Shown here: positions 8,890-17,747 of the stretch, one piece after another
Numbering within the stretch: the stretch's first letter is position 1
Layout of the letters: the number at the start of each line of letters is the position of its first letter
Source of the DNA: SpSt-398 sp033762195
Lineage (GTDB): Bacteria > Bacteroidota > Bacteroidia > Chitinophagales > Chitinophagaceae
Direction: 5' to 3'
DNA: 62,096 bases
Assembly: GCA_033762195.1 (NCBI GenBank)
Contig: JANRLV010000005.1
Location: 1 to 62,096, forward strand
Position numbers and translations under genes: made by a program
The notes under the pieces: model-generated
The model's input: the letters and a program-made list of their open reading frames with translations, nothing else
The model's database searches: none
What the model was told of the DNA's origin: nothing

Positions 8890-8907
8890 TGTGCAATCGG
8901 TTACACA
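8890..8907. promoter_or_regulatory. Predicted LacI-type operator next to lacI
   Basis: TGTGCAATCGGTTACACA is an imperfect palindrome: the two halves TGTGCAATC and TGTGTAACC (reverse complement of the right half) agree at seven of nine positions. Length and centre are typical of LacI-family operators. On the minus strand it would cover the -33 region of a possible lacI promoter whose -7-like box TATTTTAG follows about 25 bp later. Binding is inferred. Confidence 0.6.
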
Positions 8908-9095
8908 TTTTTAAAAAATACTCCTTACTTTAGCATCAGTGGTTCGAAAATGACCGGTTGTGAAGAGAAATGACAAGGGTCCGGTGAATTTCGCTACAAT
9001 AGTTATCAGACAAGGGTTTGACAGGATTTTGTCTCTATAAAATGATGACAGATCGCCTATGAAAGACCGAACATATATAGGTATTTGTAAATATA

Positions 9096-9106
9096 AACCG
9101 ATTGCA
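9096..9106. promoter_or_regulatory. Second operator-like core in the divergent region
   Basis: AACCGATTGCA is identical over 11 bases to the minus-strand core of the operator at 8892-8902, 200 bp away. The flanks are less symmetric than in the first site. Two sites about 20 helical turns apart in a divergent promoter would allow looping by a LacI tetramer or coupled control of both operons. Functional status is inferred. Confidence 0.4.
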
Positions 9107-9266
9107 ATAACTGCCTGAGAAATGAATTGGCTGGCATTCAAAAAAGTACTCCAGCCTGTCCAATCAAGCTACTACTCCAGACCGATTCACCTGATCGGGT
9201 AATTATTGTAAAACGCATCAAAGAACTTAACCGTTTTCGTTTTTTGACAAGCAAGCTAAGCAGTAC

Positions 9267-9290
9267 GGAAGGATGATTCTTCATCCTTCC
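9267..9290. promoter_or_regulatory. Perfect 10 bp inverted repeat upstream of xylB
   Basis: GGAAGGATGA, a TTCT loop, then TCATCCTTCC, followed by CATTTTTTAC. It lies 16 bp before the putative xylB -7 box. The T-run could make it an intrinsic terminator for stray rightward transcripts; alternatively it is a protein-binding site overlapping the -33 region. Confidence 0.5.
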
Positions 9291-9306
9291 CATTTTTTAC
9301 AAAGTG

Positions 9307-9314
9307 TATATTTG
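9307..9314 (+). promoter_or_regulatory. Predicted xylB promoter -7 box
   Basis: TATATTTG matches the Bacteroidota TAnnTTTG consensus 18 bp before the xylB ATG, which would give a very short leader. There is no clear TTTG at -33, in keeping with a promoter that depends on a regulator. Confidence 0.5.
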
Positions 9315-9332
9315 AAAAGATAATATTCGATC

Positions 9333-10847
9333 ATGTTACTACTGGGTATAGACTTGGGCACTTCGTCGGTGAAGGTTACCGTGGTGGATGCCCATTCCCA
9401 ACATATTTTATCTTCGGCATTCTATCCTGAAACCGAGGCGGATATTCTTTCCCTCAAACCGGGTTGGGCGGAACAGAGCCCTGATCAATGGTGGGAATTT
9501 GTCAAACAAGCCATTCTCAAATGTCATGCACAAGGAAGTTATGATCCGTTCGAGATCGGTGCTATTGGTATTGCCTACCAGATGCATGGTCTGGTAATTA
9601 CAGGCAAGGACAGGAATGTGTTGCGTAATTCGATCATTTGGTGCGACAGCCGGGCGGTATCCAAAGGCCAACAGGCTTTTGAATCGATCGGTGAAGAGAA
9701 GTGCCTGTCTCACCTGCTTAATTCACCCGGAAATTTCACAGCGAGTAAATTGGCCTGGGTTCAGGAAAATGAACCACAGACCTATGAACGTATAGAAAAG
9801 GTCATGTTGCCAGGCGATTTTATCGCGATGAAGATGACCGAAGAAGCGACCACTACCATCTCAGCCTTGTCAGAAGGTATCTTTTGGGATTTCAGGGAGA
9901 ACCGTCTTTCGGAAGATGTGCTTGGCTATTTTGGGTTTGATGAAAAATTCTTTCCGGATATCCGTCCGGTTTTTTCACATCATGGACAACTGACTGAAAA
10001 AACCGCCTCCCGTCTGCAACTCAAAGCTGGAATTCCGGTCACCTATAAAGCAGGTGACCAACCTAATAATGCCCTTTCCTTAAATGTATTCCATCCCGGA
10101 GAAGTAGCGGCTACGGCTGGTACCTCGGGTGTCATATACGGGGTCACCGATCAGTTACACTATGATCTTGAATCAAGGATCAATGGTTTTGCCCATGTAA
10201 ACCATCAGGAAGACAATACCCGGATTGGGGTTTTACTTTGTTTAAATGGAACCGGGATCTTTAACCGGTGGATCAAAAATATCGCCGGGGCCAATCATTC
10301 CTATTCCAGTCTGAATGAAATGGCGGCCCAGGTGCCCGCAGGTAGTAACGGGCTGATCGCGCTTCCCTTTGGGAATGGAGCCGAACGGATATTTCTCAAC
10401 CGGATCATCGGTGCGCATTTTCACCAGATCGATCTCAACCTGCATGATACGGCCCACCTGGTGCGGGCGGTACAGGAAGGTATTGCCTTCTCCTTCCGGT
10501 ATGGGTTGGATATTATGCGGAGCAATGGCATGAACCCTTCTGTGGTACGTGCCGGCAAATCCAATCTTTTCTTAAGTGAAGTATTTACCCGTGCCTTTGC
10601 CAATGTGAACCAGGTTGCAGTTGAGTTTTATGAAGGCGATGGCAGTTATGGCGCCGCTATCGGGGCCGGAATTGGGTTAGGCTATTATAAAAATGAAAAA
10701 GAAGCCTTTGCCAACCGTCGACCATTAAATACTGTAGAACCCGAAGAAAAAGAACTGTATGAGGATCTGTACCAGAAATGGAATCAACATTTGAACCAAC
10801 ACCTCCGGCCGCTCGAAGAATTGAAATGGCTGGAACCCACATCATAA
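9333..10847 (+). CDS. xylB: Xylulokinase
   Basis: A 504-residue FGGY-family sugar kinase that phosphorylates D-xylulose to xylulose-5-phosphate with ATP. The first phosphate motif is GIDLGTSS (5-12), with AYQMHGLV and the xylulokinase-type CDSRAV following, then AGDQPNNALS and VAATAGTSGV in the second half. Length is close to the usual 480-510. The gene opens the rightward operon and is followed 29 bp later by xylA, the enzyme that makes its substrate, which makes the xylulokinase call much safer than other FGGY activities. Confidence 0.93.
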   Translation: MLLLGIDLGTSSVKVTVVDAHSQHILSSAFYPETEADILSLKPGWAEQSPDQWWEFVKQAILKCHAQGSYDPFEIGAIGIAYQMHGLVITGKDRNVLRNSIIWCDSRAVSKGQQAFESIGEEKCLSHLLNSPGNFTASKLAWVQENEPQTYERIEKVMLPGDFIAMKMTEEATTTISALSEGIFWDFRENRLSEDVLGYFGFDEKFFPDIRPVFSHHGQLTEKTASRLQLKAGIPVTYKAGDQPNNALSLNVFHPGEVAATAGTSGVIYGVTDQLHYDLESRINGFAHVNHQEDNTRIGVLLCLNGTGIFNRWIKNIAGANHSYSSLNEMAAQVPAGSNGLIALPFGNGAERIFLNRIIGAHFHQIDLNLHDTAHLVRAVQEGIAFSFRYGLDIMRSNGMNPSVVRAGKSNLFLSEVFTRAFANVNQVAVEFYEGDGSYGAAIGAGIGLGYYKNEKEAFANRRPLNTVEPEEKELYEDLYQKWNQHLNQHLRPLEELKWLEPTS

Positions 10848-10876
10848 TTATGTTTTTCACCTTTTAATGTATCATC

Positions 10877-12205
10877 ATGAGTATTGTAACAGGCAACAAG
10901 GAATATTTCAAAGGCATCGGAAAGATTGCATATGAAGGTCCGGGATCAGATAACCCCATGGCCTTCCAGTGGTATGATGAAAATAAAGTGGTAGCGGGCA
11001 AGCCCCTCAAGGAATGGCTTCGTTTTGCCTGTGCTTACTGGCATTCCTTCTGTGGATCCGGTGCCGATCCCTTTGGAGAACCCACGCATCTTTTTCCCTG
11101 GAATGAAAAATCAGATGCAGTTGACCGGGCTAAAGACAAAGCGGATGCGGCCTTTGAATTCATCACCAAACTTGGACTCCCCTACTACTGCTTCCATGAT
11201 GTGGATGCGGTGGATTATACGAATGATGTAAAGGACAATGAAAGAAGGCTGAAAGCCATCACGGCCTATTTTGCTGAGAAACAAAAAGCCAGTGGGGTCA
11301 AACTGCTATGGGCCACCGCGAATCTGTTTTCCAACCGCCGTTATATGAATGGCGCCGCTACCAATCCTGATTTCCATGTACTCACCCACGGTGCTGCTCA
11401 GGTAAAAACGGCCCTGGATGCCACCATTGCCCTGAATGGAGAAAACTATGTTTTCTGGGGTGGACGTGAAGGTTATATGTCTCTGCTCAATACCAATATG
11501 AAAAGGGAAAAAGAACACCTGGCCCGTTTCCTCACGCTGGCACGTGATTATGCACGGAAGAATGGTTTCAAAGGAAAATTCTTTATTGAACCTAAACCTT
11601 GTGAACCCAGCAAACACCAATACGATTATGATTGCGAAACTGTGATCGGTTTCCTTCGCCAATACGACCTGCTGAATGATTTCAGCCTGAATATCGAAGT
11701 AAACCATGCCACCCTCGCGGGCCATACCTTTACACATGAACTTCAGGTAGCCGCTGATGCCGGACTTCTTGGAAGCATGGATGCCAACCGTGGTGATTAT
11801 CAAAATGGCTGGGACACCGACCAGTTCCCCAATAATATCAATGAACTCGTTGAAGCGATGCTGATCATTATTGAAGCCGGTGGCTTCCAGGGTGGTGGTA
11901 TCAACTTTGATGCGAAGATCCGTCGCAACTCCACCGATCCGGAAGATCTTTTCCACGCCCATATCGGAGGCATGGACAGTTTTGCCCGCGCCCTGATCAC
12001 TGCCGACAAGATCCTTCAAGCTTCCGACTATAAAAAACTTCGTGCCGACCGTTACGCTTCCTACGATTCCGGCAAAGGACTTGAATTTGAACAAGGCAAA
12101 TTGAACCTGGAAGACCTGATGTCCCTCGCCATCGAAAAAGGGGAACCCGAAACCAGAAGCGGGAAACAAGAATACATCGAGAATCTCATTAACCGGTATA
12201 TTTAA
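10877..12205 (+). CDS. xylA: Xylose isomerase (class II)
   Basis: Interconverts D-xylose and D-xylulose in the cytoplasm. At 442 residues with an extended N-terminus it is the class II type. Active-site residues are in place: H107 and D110 in FHDVD, E238 and K240 in FIEPKP, E274 and H277 in EVNHATLAGH, D302 in MDANRGD, D313 and D315 in WDTDQ, and D345 in INFDAKIRRNS. It follows xylB closely and is itself followed by a strong hairpin, so xylBA may form a unit that is expressed more highly than the downstream genes. Confidence 0.97.
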   Translation: MSIVTGNKEYFKGIGKIAYEGPGSDNPMAFQWYDENKVVAGKPLKEWLRFACAYWHSFCGSGADPFGEPTHLFPWNEKSDAVDRAKDKADAAFEFITKLGLPYYCFHDVDAVDYTNDVKDNERRLKAITAYFAEKQKASGVKLLWATANLFSNRRYMNGAATNPDFHVLTHGAAQVKTALDATIALNGENYVFWGGREGYMSLLNTNMKREKEHLARFLTLARDYARKNGFKGKFFIEPKPCEPSKHQYDYDCETVIGFLRQYDLLNDFSLNIEVNHATLAGHTFTHELQVAADAGLLGSMDANRGDYQNGWDTDQFPNNINELVEAMLIIIEAGGFQGGGINFDAKIRRNSTDPEDLFHAHIGGMDSFARALITADKILQASDYKKLRADRYASYDSGKGLEFEQGKLNLEDLMSLAIEKGEPETRSGKQEYIENLINRYI

Positions 12206-12210
12206 TCATT

Positions 12211-12250
12211 GCAAGGGCCTGCCTGTGCAGGCCCTTGCTTCTCTTTTTTA
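12211..12250 (+). terminator. Strong hairpin with T-rich tail after xylA
   Basis: A perfect 12 bp stem (GCAAGGGCCTGC at 12211-12222 with GCAGGCCCTTGC at 12227-12238) closes a CTGT tetraloop and runs into TTCTCTTTTTTA. It looks like an intrinsic terminator or attenuator placed inside the gene series, 34 bp before the symporter start. Confidence 0.85.
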
Positions 12251-12271
12251 TTCGCCATTTAAAACTGCAAT

Positions 12272-13900
12272 ATGAACTTCCTCGGAACCATCGATTGGAT
12301 CTTTGTCATCCTCTACCTTATAGTAATTGCCCTTGTCTCTGTCTGGAGCATTCGCAAAAGCAAGGAAACCGCGTCCGATTATTTTCTCGCCAACCGAAAC
12401 CTGGGTTGGTTTGTGATCGGTGCCTCCATCCTTGCCTCTAATGTGGGGAGTGAACATATCGTCGGATTGGCTGGTTCCGCTGCCAGGTCTGGCACTGCTC
12501 TCGGCCATTATGAACTGCATTCCTATCTCGTACTGGTTCTGGGTTGGGTTTTCGTGCCATTCTATCTGCGGAGTTCCGTTTATACGATGCCTGAATTTCT
12601 GGAGCGTCGTTTCAACCCCCAATCAAGACGGCTGCTTTCGATCATTCAATTATTTAGCTATATCATTGCCAAGGCGTCGGTGACCATTTTTGCCGGTGCA
12701 CTTGTATTCAATCAATTCCTGGGTGTGGACTTTTGGACAGGGGCCATCATTTTGGTGGTGGTCACTGGTGTGTACACAGTATTGGGCGGCCTCCACGCCG
12801 TTATGTACACGGAAGCCATTCAAGCCATTGTATTGCTGGCAGGTTCTGGCGTTTTGTTATTCTTTGGCTTGCGTGAAGTAGGCGGATGGGATGCCCTGAT
12901 GAGTTCCATTCCCAAAGAGAAACTCAATATGTTCCGCCCCTTGAGTGATCCTGAATATCCGTGGGTTGCACTCCTCTTTGCCTCGCCGATCGTGGGGCTT
13001 TGGTATTGGTGTACCGACCAACATATAGTGCAGCGATGCCTCGCGGCAAAAAATGAAAAAGAAGCCCGTCGCGGTACCATCTTTGCCGCTTTTCTCAAAC
13101 TCCTCCCCTTCTTTATCTTCCTGATTCCCGGATTGATCGCTTTTGCCCTCCATCAACAAGGAAAACTGGAACTGACAGATACCAATGCAGCCTTCCCGGA
13201 AATGGTTAAACAAATCATGCCGGTTGGTCTTCGGGGTATTCTCGCAGGAGGTTTGCTTGCAGCACTGATGAGTTCACTGGCTTCGGTATATAATGCCTGT
13301 TCAACGTTGTACACCATTGACATCTATAAAAAACAACACCCGGAAGCTTCTGAAAAACAATTGGTGCGGGTGGGACGTATCGCCACAGCAGTCATAGTGA
13401 TCCTCGGAATGGTGTGGATTCCGTTGATGGGACGTATCTCCAGCAGCCTTTATGATTATTTGCAGAGTGTTCAATCCTATCTCGCGCCTCCCATTGCCGC
13501 CGTATTTCTGTTAGGAGTTTTCTTCCCCAGACTGAATGCCAAGGGCGCCTATACCGCCATGGTTGCAGGATTTGTGGTAGGTATGATCAAACTCACCTTG
13601 CAATTGCTACAGGATAAACTTCCTGCCGGTATCTTATATGATTTTGCCCATATCAATTTCCTTTATTTCTGTATATACCTGTTCTTGTTCTCCGTTGTAG
13701 TGATGGTGGTGGTAAGTTTTGCTACGCCTCCGCCTTCGAAGGAACAAATCGAAGGATTGACCTTTGCTACAACAGTTGATTCGGACAAAGCGGCCAGCAG
13801 AGCTTCGTGGAATGCCTGGGATGTCGCGCTTTCTTTGATCGTTGTCGCCATCATTATTGGTATATTCATGTATTTCTCATCCTGGGGTATAGCGGGTTAA
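12272..13900 (+). CDS. Sodium:solute symporter family transporter, probable xylose carrier
   Basis: A 542-residue SSS (SGLT-like) protein with about 14 membrane segments. It has the family features DYFLANRNLGWFVIGAS near the N-terminus, ASNVGSEHIVGLAGSAA in the second helix, and ALMSSLASVYNACSTLYTIDIY in the Na+ site region. Members with this architecture carry sugars with Na+. Being placed between xylA and uxuA it is the best candidate for xylose or glucuronate entry. It begins just after the xylA hairpin, and its stop is 16 bp before uxuA. Confidence 0.9.
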   Translation: MNFLGTIDWIFVILYLIVIALVSVWSIRKSKETASDYFLANRNLGWFVIGASILASNVGSEHIVGLAGSAARSGTALGHYELHSYLVLVLGWVFVPFYLRSSVYTMPEFLERRFNPQSRRLLSIIQLFSYIIAKASVTIFAGALVFNQFLGVDFWTGAIILVVVTGVYTVLGGLHAVMYTEAIQAIVLLAGSGVLLFFGLREVGGWDALMSSIPKEKLNMFRPLSDPEYPWVALLFASPIVGLWYWCTDQHIVQRCLAAKNEKEARRGTIFAAFLKLLPFFIFLIPGLIAFALHQQGKLELTDTNAAFPEMVKQIMPVGLRGILAGGLLAALMSSLASVYNACSTLYTIDIYKKQHPEASEKQLVRVGRIATAVIVILGMVWIPLMGRISSSLYDYLQSVQSYLAPPIAAVFLLGVFFPRLNAKGAYTAMVAGFVVGMIKLTLQLLQDKLPAGILYDFAHINFLYFCIYLFLFSVVVMVVVSFATPPPSKEQIEGLTFATTVDSDKAASRASWNAWDVALSLIVVAIIIGIFMYFSSWGIAG

Positions 13901-13916
13901 ATTTGTAGGAGTAACT

Positions 13917-15086
13917 ATGCTAAGAATGCATCAAACCATGCGATGGTTCGGGCCAAATGACCCGGTCAGTCTTGCTGATATTCGCCAGGCTGGTTGCGAG
14001 GGAGTGGTCACTGCGCTGCATCATATTCCTGTTGGCGATGTGTGGACCGTAGAAGAAATAGAGAAAAGAAAGGCCGTCATCGAAAAGGCCGGCATGAGCT
14101 GGACTGTGGTGGAAAGCCTGCCTGTAAGTGATGACATTAAGCGACAAAGCGGGGATTACCTCCAGCATATCGAAAATTATAAGACAAGCCTTAAGCATGC
14201 GGCGGCTTGCGGACTTAAGGTCATCACCTATAATTTTATGCCGGTGCTCGACTGGCTGCGGACACATGTAGACTATGAAATGGCTGATGGCAGCCGCGCC
14301 CTCTATTTTGAAAGAAGCGCCTTTGTGGCCTTTGACCTTTTTCTTTTAAAGAGACCTGGTGCGGAAAAAGACTATACGGAAGAAGAAATCCAAAAAGCAG
14401 AAGACCGTTTCAAGGATATGACCGAGCAGGAAAAACAAAGGCTTTACCACAATGCCATGCTTGGTTTGCCCGGAAGCGACGACGCTTTTACACCCGAACA
14501 GATCTTTGCCGAACTCGATAAATACAAACATATTGATGCGAACCAGCTTCGCAAACATTTGCTTTTCTTTTTGCAGGAAGTAGCCCCGCTGGCAGAATCA
14601 CTGGGCATTGCCCTCGCTATTCATCCTGATGATCCTCCCTATCCGATTCTCGGCCTGCCCCGGATCGTAAGCACCGAGGCAGACGCGGCCGCGCTGTTGG
14701 AGGCTGTGCCAGTCAGTGCCAATGGTCTTTGCTTCTGCACCGGTAGTTTTGGTGCCCGCGCCGATAATGACCTGGTTAAGATGTTGCACCGCTTTGGCGA
14801 CCGTGTTCATTTCCTCCACCTGCGCAATACCAAACGTGATACGCAGGGTAATTTCTATGAGGCTGATCACCTGGCTGGTGACACAGATATGTATGCCATC
14901 ATCCATGCGGTACAGGATATCCAGGCAAAAAGAAACCTGTCCCTTCCTATGCGGCCCGATCATGGTCACCAGATGCTGGATGACCTGAAGAAAAAAACCT
15001 ATCCCGGATACTCTGCCATCGGACGTTTAAAAGGTTTGGCAGAATTGAGGGGGGTAGAATACGCGTTGTTACGGGCGCGCGGGTAA
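13917..15086 (+). CDS. uxuA: Mannonate dehydratase
   Basis: A 389-residue UxuA-type TIM-barrel enzyme that dehydrates D-mannonate to 2-keto-3-deoxygluconate. It shows the family start MHQTMRWFGPNDPVSLADIRQ, and the metal and substrate region with HPDDPPYPILG, CTGSFGARADNDL, FLHLRN and MRPDHGHQM. Its presence in a xylan operon fits disposal of the glucuronate released by the GH67 enzyme of the divergent operon. The steps before it need an isomerase (UxaC, not in this window) and a reductase (the SDR at 4915 is a candidate). Confidence 0.95.
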   Translation: MLRMHQTMRWFGPNDPVSLADIRQAGCEGVVTALHHIPVGDVWTVEEIEKRKAVIEKAGMSWTVVESLPVSDDIKRQSGDYLQHIENYKTSLKHAAACGLKVITYNFMPVLDWLRTHVDYEMADGSRALYFERSAFVAFDLFLLKRPGAEKDYTEEEIQKAEDRFKDMTEQEKQRLYHNAMLGLPGSDDAFTPEQIFAELDKYKHIDANQLRKHLLFFLQEVAPLAESLGIALAIHPDDPPYPILGLPRIVSTEADAAALLEAVPVSANGLCFCTGSFGARADNDLVKMLHRFGDRVHFLHLRNTKRDTQGNFYEADHLAGDTDMYAIIHAVQDIQAKRNLSLPMRPDHGHQMLDDLKKKTYPGYSAIGRLKGLAELRGVEYALLRARG

Positions 15087-15113
15087 TAACTTAGTACATA
15101 CAACGATTGATAT

Positions 15114-17732
15114 ATGAGAATACTGCTTACACTCCTCCTGATCGGGGTTGGGTTTTCCATCCAGGGACAGGATTATAAGAAATTCCCCATGTGGGACCAT
15201 TCCAGAAAAATGGAAGACCGTGTAAATGACCTGGTCAGCCGATTGACACTGGAAGAAAAGGTTCAGCAAATGCTCAACGCGGCCCCGGCTATTCCCCGAT
15301 TGGGAATACCTGCCTACGACTGGTGGAATGAAGTATTACACGGTGTAGCCAGAACTCCCTACAAAACTACTTCCTATCCACAGGCCATCGGAATGGCCGC
15401 TACCTGGGATACTGCTTCCCTTGCTTTGATGGCCGATTTTTCTGCCACAGAAGGCAGGGCTGTCCATAATCTCGCTACAAAACAAGGCCGAAATGGAGAA
15501 CGATATATGGGTCTTACCTACTGGACACCCAATATCAATATCTTTCGTGATCCCCGTTGGGGACGTGGACAGGAAACATACGGTGAAGATCCATTTCTTA
15601 CCGGCCAATTAGGCTATTCCTTTGTCCGCGGTTTACAAGGCTCCGATCCACGCTACCTGAAGGCGGCCGCCTGTGCCAAACATTTTGCCGTGCACAGCGG
15701 ACCGGAACCAACAAGGCACAGCGATAATTTCAATCCCAGTACCTATGATCTCTGGGATACTTATCTCCCGGCGTTCAAAGAATTGGTTGTACATGCAAAT
15801 GTCGCCGGGGTGATGTGTGCATACAATGCCGTTAATACCCAGCCTTGTTGCGCCAATGATCTCCTGATGACTGATATCCTCCGCAAGCAATGGAAATTTA
15901 CCGGCTATGTGACCAGCGATTGCTGGGGACTGGATGATTTTTTCCGGTACCACAAAACGCATAAAGATTCCACAGCCGCGGCAGTGGATGCCCTAATACA
16001 TGGCACGGATGTGGAATGTGGTGTAGCCGTATATACCGCTTTAGTAGGTGCAGTAAAGGGCGGACTGATCGCCGAATCACAGATCAATGAATCGGTAAGA
16101 CGGTTGTTTACCATTCGTTACCGGTTAGGGATGTTCGATCCCGCCGATAAGGTTCCTTTCGCCAATACCCCGCCCTCTGCATTGGAAGCCCCAGCCCATA
16201 AAGCCCATGCCTTAAAAATGGCGCAACAATCGATCGTTTTATTGAAAAATGAAGCCAATACCCTCCCGCTTTCCAAAAAAATTAAAAAGATCGCCGTCAT
16301 CGGGCCCAATGCCAATAACCGAATAGCCGTGCTGGGCAATTACAATGGTATTCCCTCGCGCGTAGTAACCGTACTGGAAGGCCTGAAGGAGAAACTCGGG
16401 GAAAAAGTAGATATACAATATGAACTGGGCACCAATTTTACCAATGATACCTTATTGGTCTATTCTGAAAAGACCGGTTCATTCATGTGGAAAGGCACCC
16501 CTGGTTTTTTTGCTGAATATTTCTCCAACAAAGAATTGAAAGGAACCCCGGTAGGCTCCCGCATGGAATCCACGCTGGATCATTCCTGGCAAAGAGGCGA
16601 TGCGATCATGAATGGATTATTAGCCAATCAGTTTTCCGCCCGGTATACAACAGAATTTGTAGCCCTTACCGATGGCCCGGTAACCCTGGAGGTGAATGCG
16701 GATGATGGATACCGGTTGATGGTCGATGGTCAGGAAAAAATAAATGCCTGGACCCGCAACCGCTGGGGGGCAAGGACCTTTACCCTGGATGCAAAGAAAG
16801 ATACCCGTTACAAGATCGTACTTGAATACTGGCAGGGCGATGATTTCGCAATCGTTTCTCTCCGTCCGGGCGTAAGGATGAAAAATGATTTTACAGCCCT
16901 GGCCAATCGGGTAAAAGATGCAGACGCCATTCTTTTTGTGGGAGGCATTTCTCCTCAACTCGAAGGGGAGGAAATGTCTGTCAATGAACCAGGTTTTAAT
17001 GGCGGTGACAGAAGCAGCATTCTGCTGCCTAAAGTGCAAACAGAATTAATGAAGGCCCTTCAAAAAACGGGCAAACCTGTTGTATTTGTGATGATGACCG
17101 GAAGTGCGATCGCGATACCCTGGGAGGACGAAAATATTCCGGCCATTTTAAATACCTGGTATGGCGGACAAAGCGCCGGTACGGCTATTGCCGATGTACT
17201 GTTTGGGGATTATAACCCCGCAGGGCGTTTACCGGTTACGTTTTATAAAGGGGATGAAGACCTTCCATCCTTTACGGAATACGGCATGGAAAACAGGACT
17301 TACCGTTATTTCAAAGGCAAAGCTCTTTACCCATTTGGGTATGGGTTGAGCTATTCGCGGTTTCAATACGGCGGTTTATACCTGCCGGTTGAATTTCCTT
17401 CCGGTCGCGCGCTGGAGGTAACTGTCACCCTGAAAAATACCGGCCCCTTTGATGGGGAGGAAGTAGCCCAATTGTACCTGTCTTTTCCTGATTATAAAGG
17501 AAAGGCTCCGCAAAAAGTACTGAAAGGATTTCAGCGGGTATTTTTGAAGCGGGGCGAATCGCGCGAGATTCGTTTTACCCTGAGCCCGGACCAGATGAGC
17601 CTGGTCAATCCTGAAACAGGTGTACTCTTTCAACCAGCGGGTAAGATGGTTATCAGTGTAGGCGGCGGACAACCGGATGTTCCCAATAAATCGACCAGTA
17701 ATGTCGTAACCAATCATGTTCAAATCAAATAG
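15114..17732 (+). CDS. GH3 beta-xylosidase/beta-glucosidase with PA14 insert
   Basis: An exported GH3 enzyme of 872 residues, probably periplasmic, releasing xylose (or glucose) from the non-reducing end of oligosaccharides. After a signal peptide ending near SIQGQ comes the GH3 barrel with DRVNDLVSRLTLEEKV and the KHFAVHSGPE segment. The nucleophile is D269 in TSDCWG. The second domain is interrupted by a PA14-like beta module at about 464-590 (GFFAEYFSNKEL ... NADDGYRLMVDG), and a fibronectin-III-like end follows. The xylosidase reading comes from resemblance to xylan 1,4-beta-xylosidases and the operon; glucosidase activity is possible. Confidence 0.9.
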   Translation: MRILLTLLLIGVGFSIQGQDYKKFPMWDHSRKMEDRVNDLVSRLTLEEKVQQMLNAAPAIPRLGIPAYDWWNEVLHGVARTPYKTTSYPQAIGMAATWDTASLALMADFSATEGRAVHNLATKQGRNGERYMGLTYWTPNINIFRDPRWGRGQETYGEDPFLTGQLGYSFVRGLQGSDPRYLKAAACAKHFAVHSGPEPTRHSDNFNPSTYDLWDTYLPAFKELVVHANVAGVMCAYNAVNTQPCCANDLLMTDILRKQWKFTGYVTSDCWGLDDFFRYHKTHKDSTAAAVDALIHGTDVECGVAVYTALVGAVKGGLIAESQINESVRRLFTIRYRLGMFDPADKVPFANTPPSALEAPAHKAHALKMAQQSIVLLKNEANTLPLSKKIKKIAVIGPNANNRIAVLGNYNGIPSRVVTVLEGLKEKLGEKVDIQYELGTNFTNDTLLVYSEKTGSFMWKGTPGFFAEYFSNKELKGTPVGSRMESTLDHSWQRGDAIMNGLLANQFSARYTTEFVALTDGPVTLEVNADDGYRLMVDGQEKINAWTRNRWGARTFTLDAKKDTRYKIVLEYWQGDDFAIVSLRPGVRMKNDFTALANRVKDADAILFVGGISPQLEGEEMSVNEPGFNGGDRSSILLPKVQTELMKALQKTGKPVVFVMMTGSAIAIPWEDENIPAILNTWYGGQSAGTAIADVLFGDYNPAGRLPVTFYKGDEDLPSFTEYGMENRTYRYFKGKALYPFGYGLSYSRFQYGGLYLPVEFPSGRALEVTVTLKNTGPFDGEEVAQLYLSFPDYKGKAPQKVLKGFQRVFLKRGESREIRFTLSPDQMSLVNPETGVLFQPAGKMVISVGGGQPDVPNKSTSNVVTNHVQIK

Positions 17733-17747
17733 TCTAATATTCACACC

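Larger units (their letters stand above)
8835..9332. other. Divergent control region between lacI and xylB
   Basis: 498 bp with no credible gene. It holds an 18 bp palindromic operator near lacI, a second copy of its 11 bp core in the opposite orientation near 9096, a perfect 10 bp hairpin at 9267-9290 and a TAnnTTTG box just ahead of xylB; these are listed separately. A weaker inverted pair CCGAT/ATCGG spans 9182-9198. A 76-codon open frame on the minus strand across 8911-9141 has low-complexity, unconvincing composition and is not called. Confidence 0.7.

Noticed and set aside
8911..9141. 76-codon frame in the lacI-xylB gap
   Set aside because: It overlaps operator-like sequence, has no homology-like motif, and its composition is that of AT-rich intergenic DNA.
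9182..9198. CCGAT ... ATCGG inverted pair as a third operator
   Set aside because: Only 5 bp arms with a 7 bp gap and no match to the AACCGATTGCA core beyond CCGATT.
11306..12169. 287-codon frame antisense to xylA
   Set aside because: It is a shadow of the strongly conserved xylose isomerase gene on the other strand; no domain or start signal.
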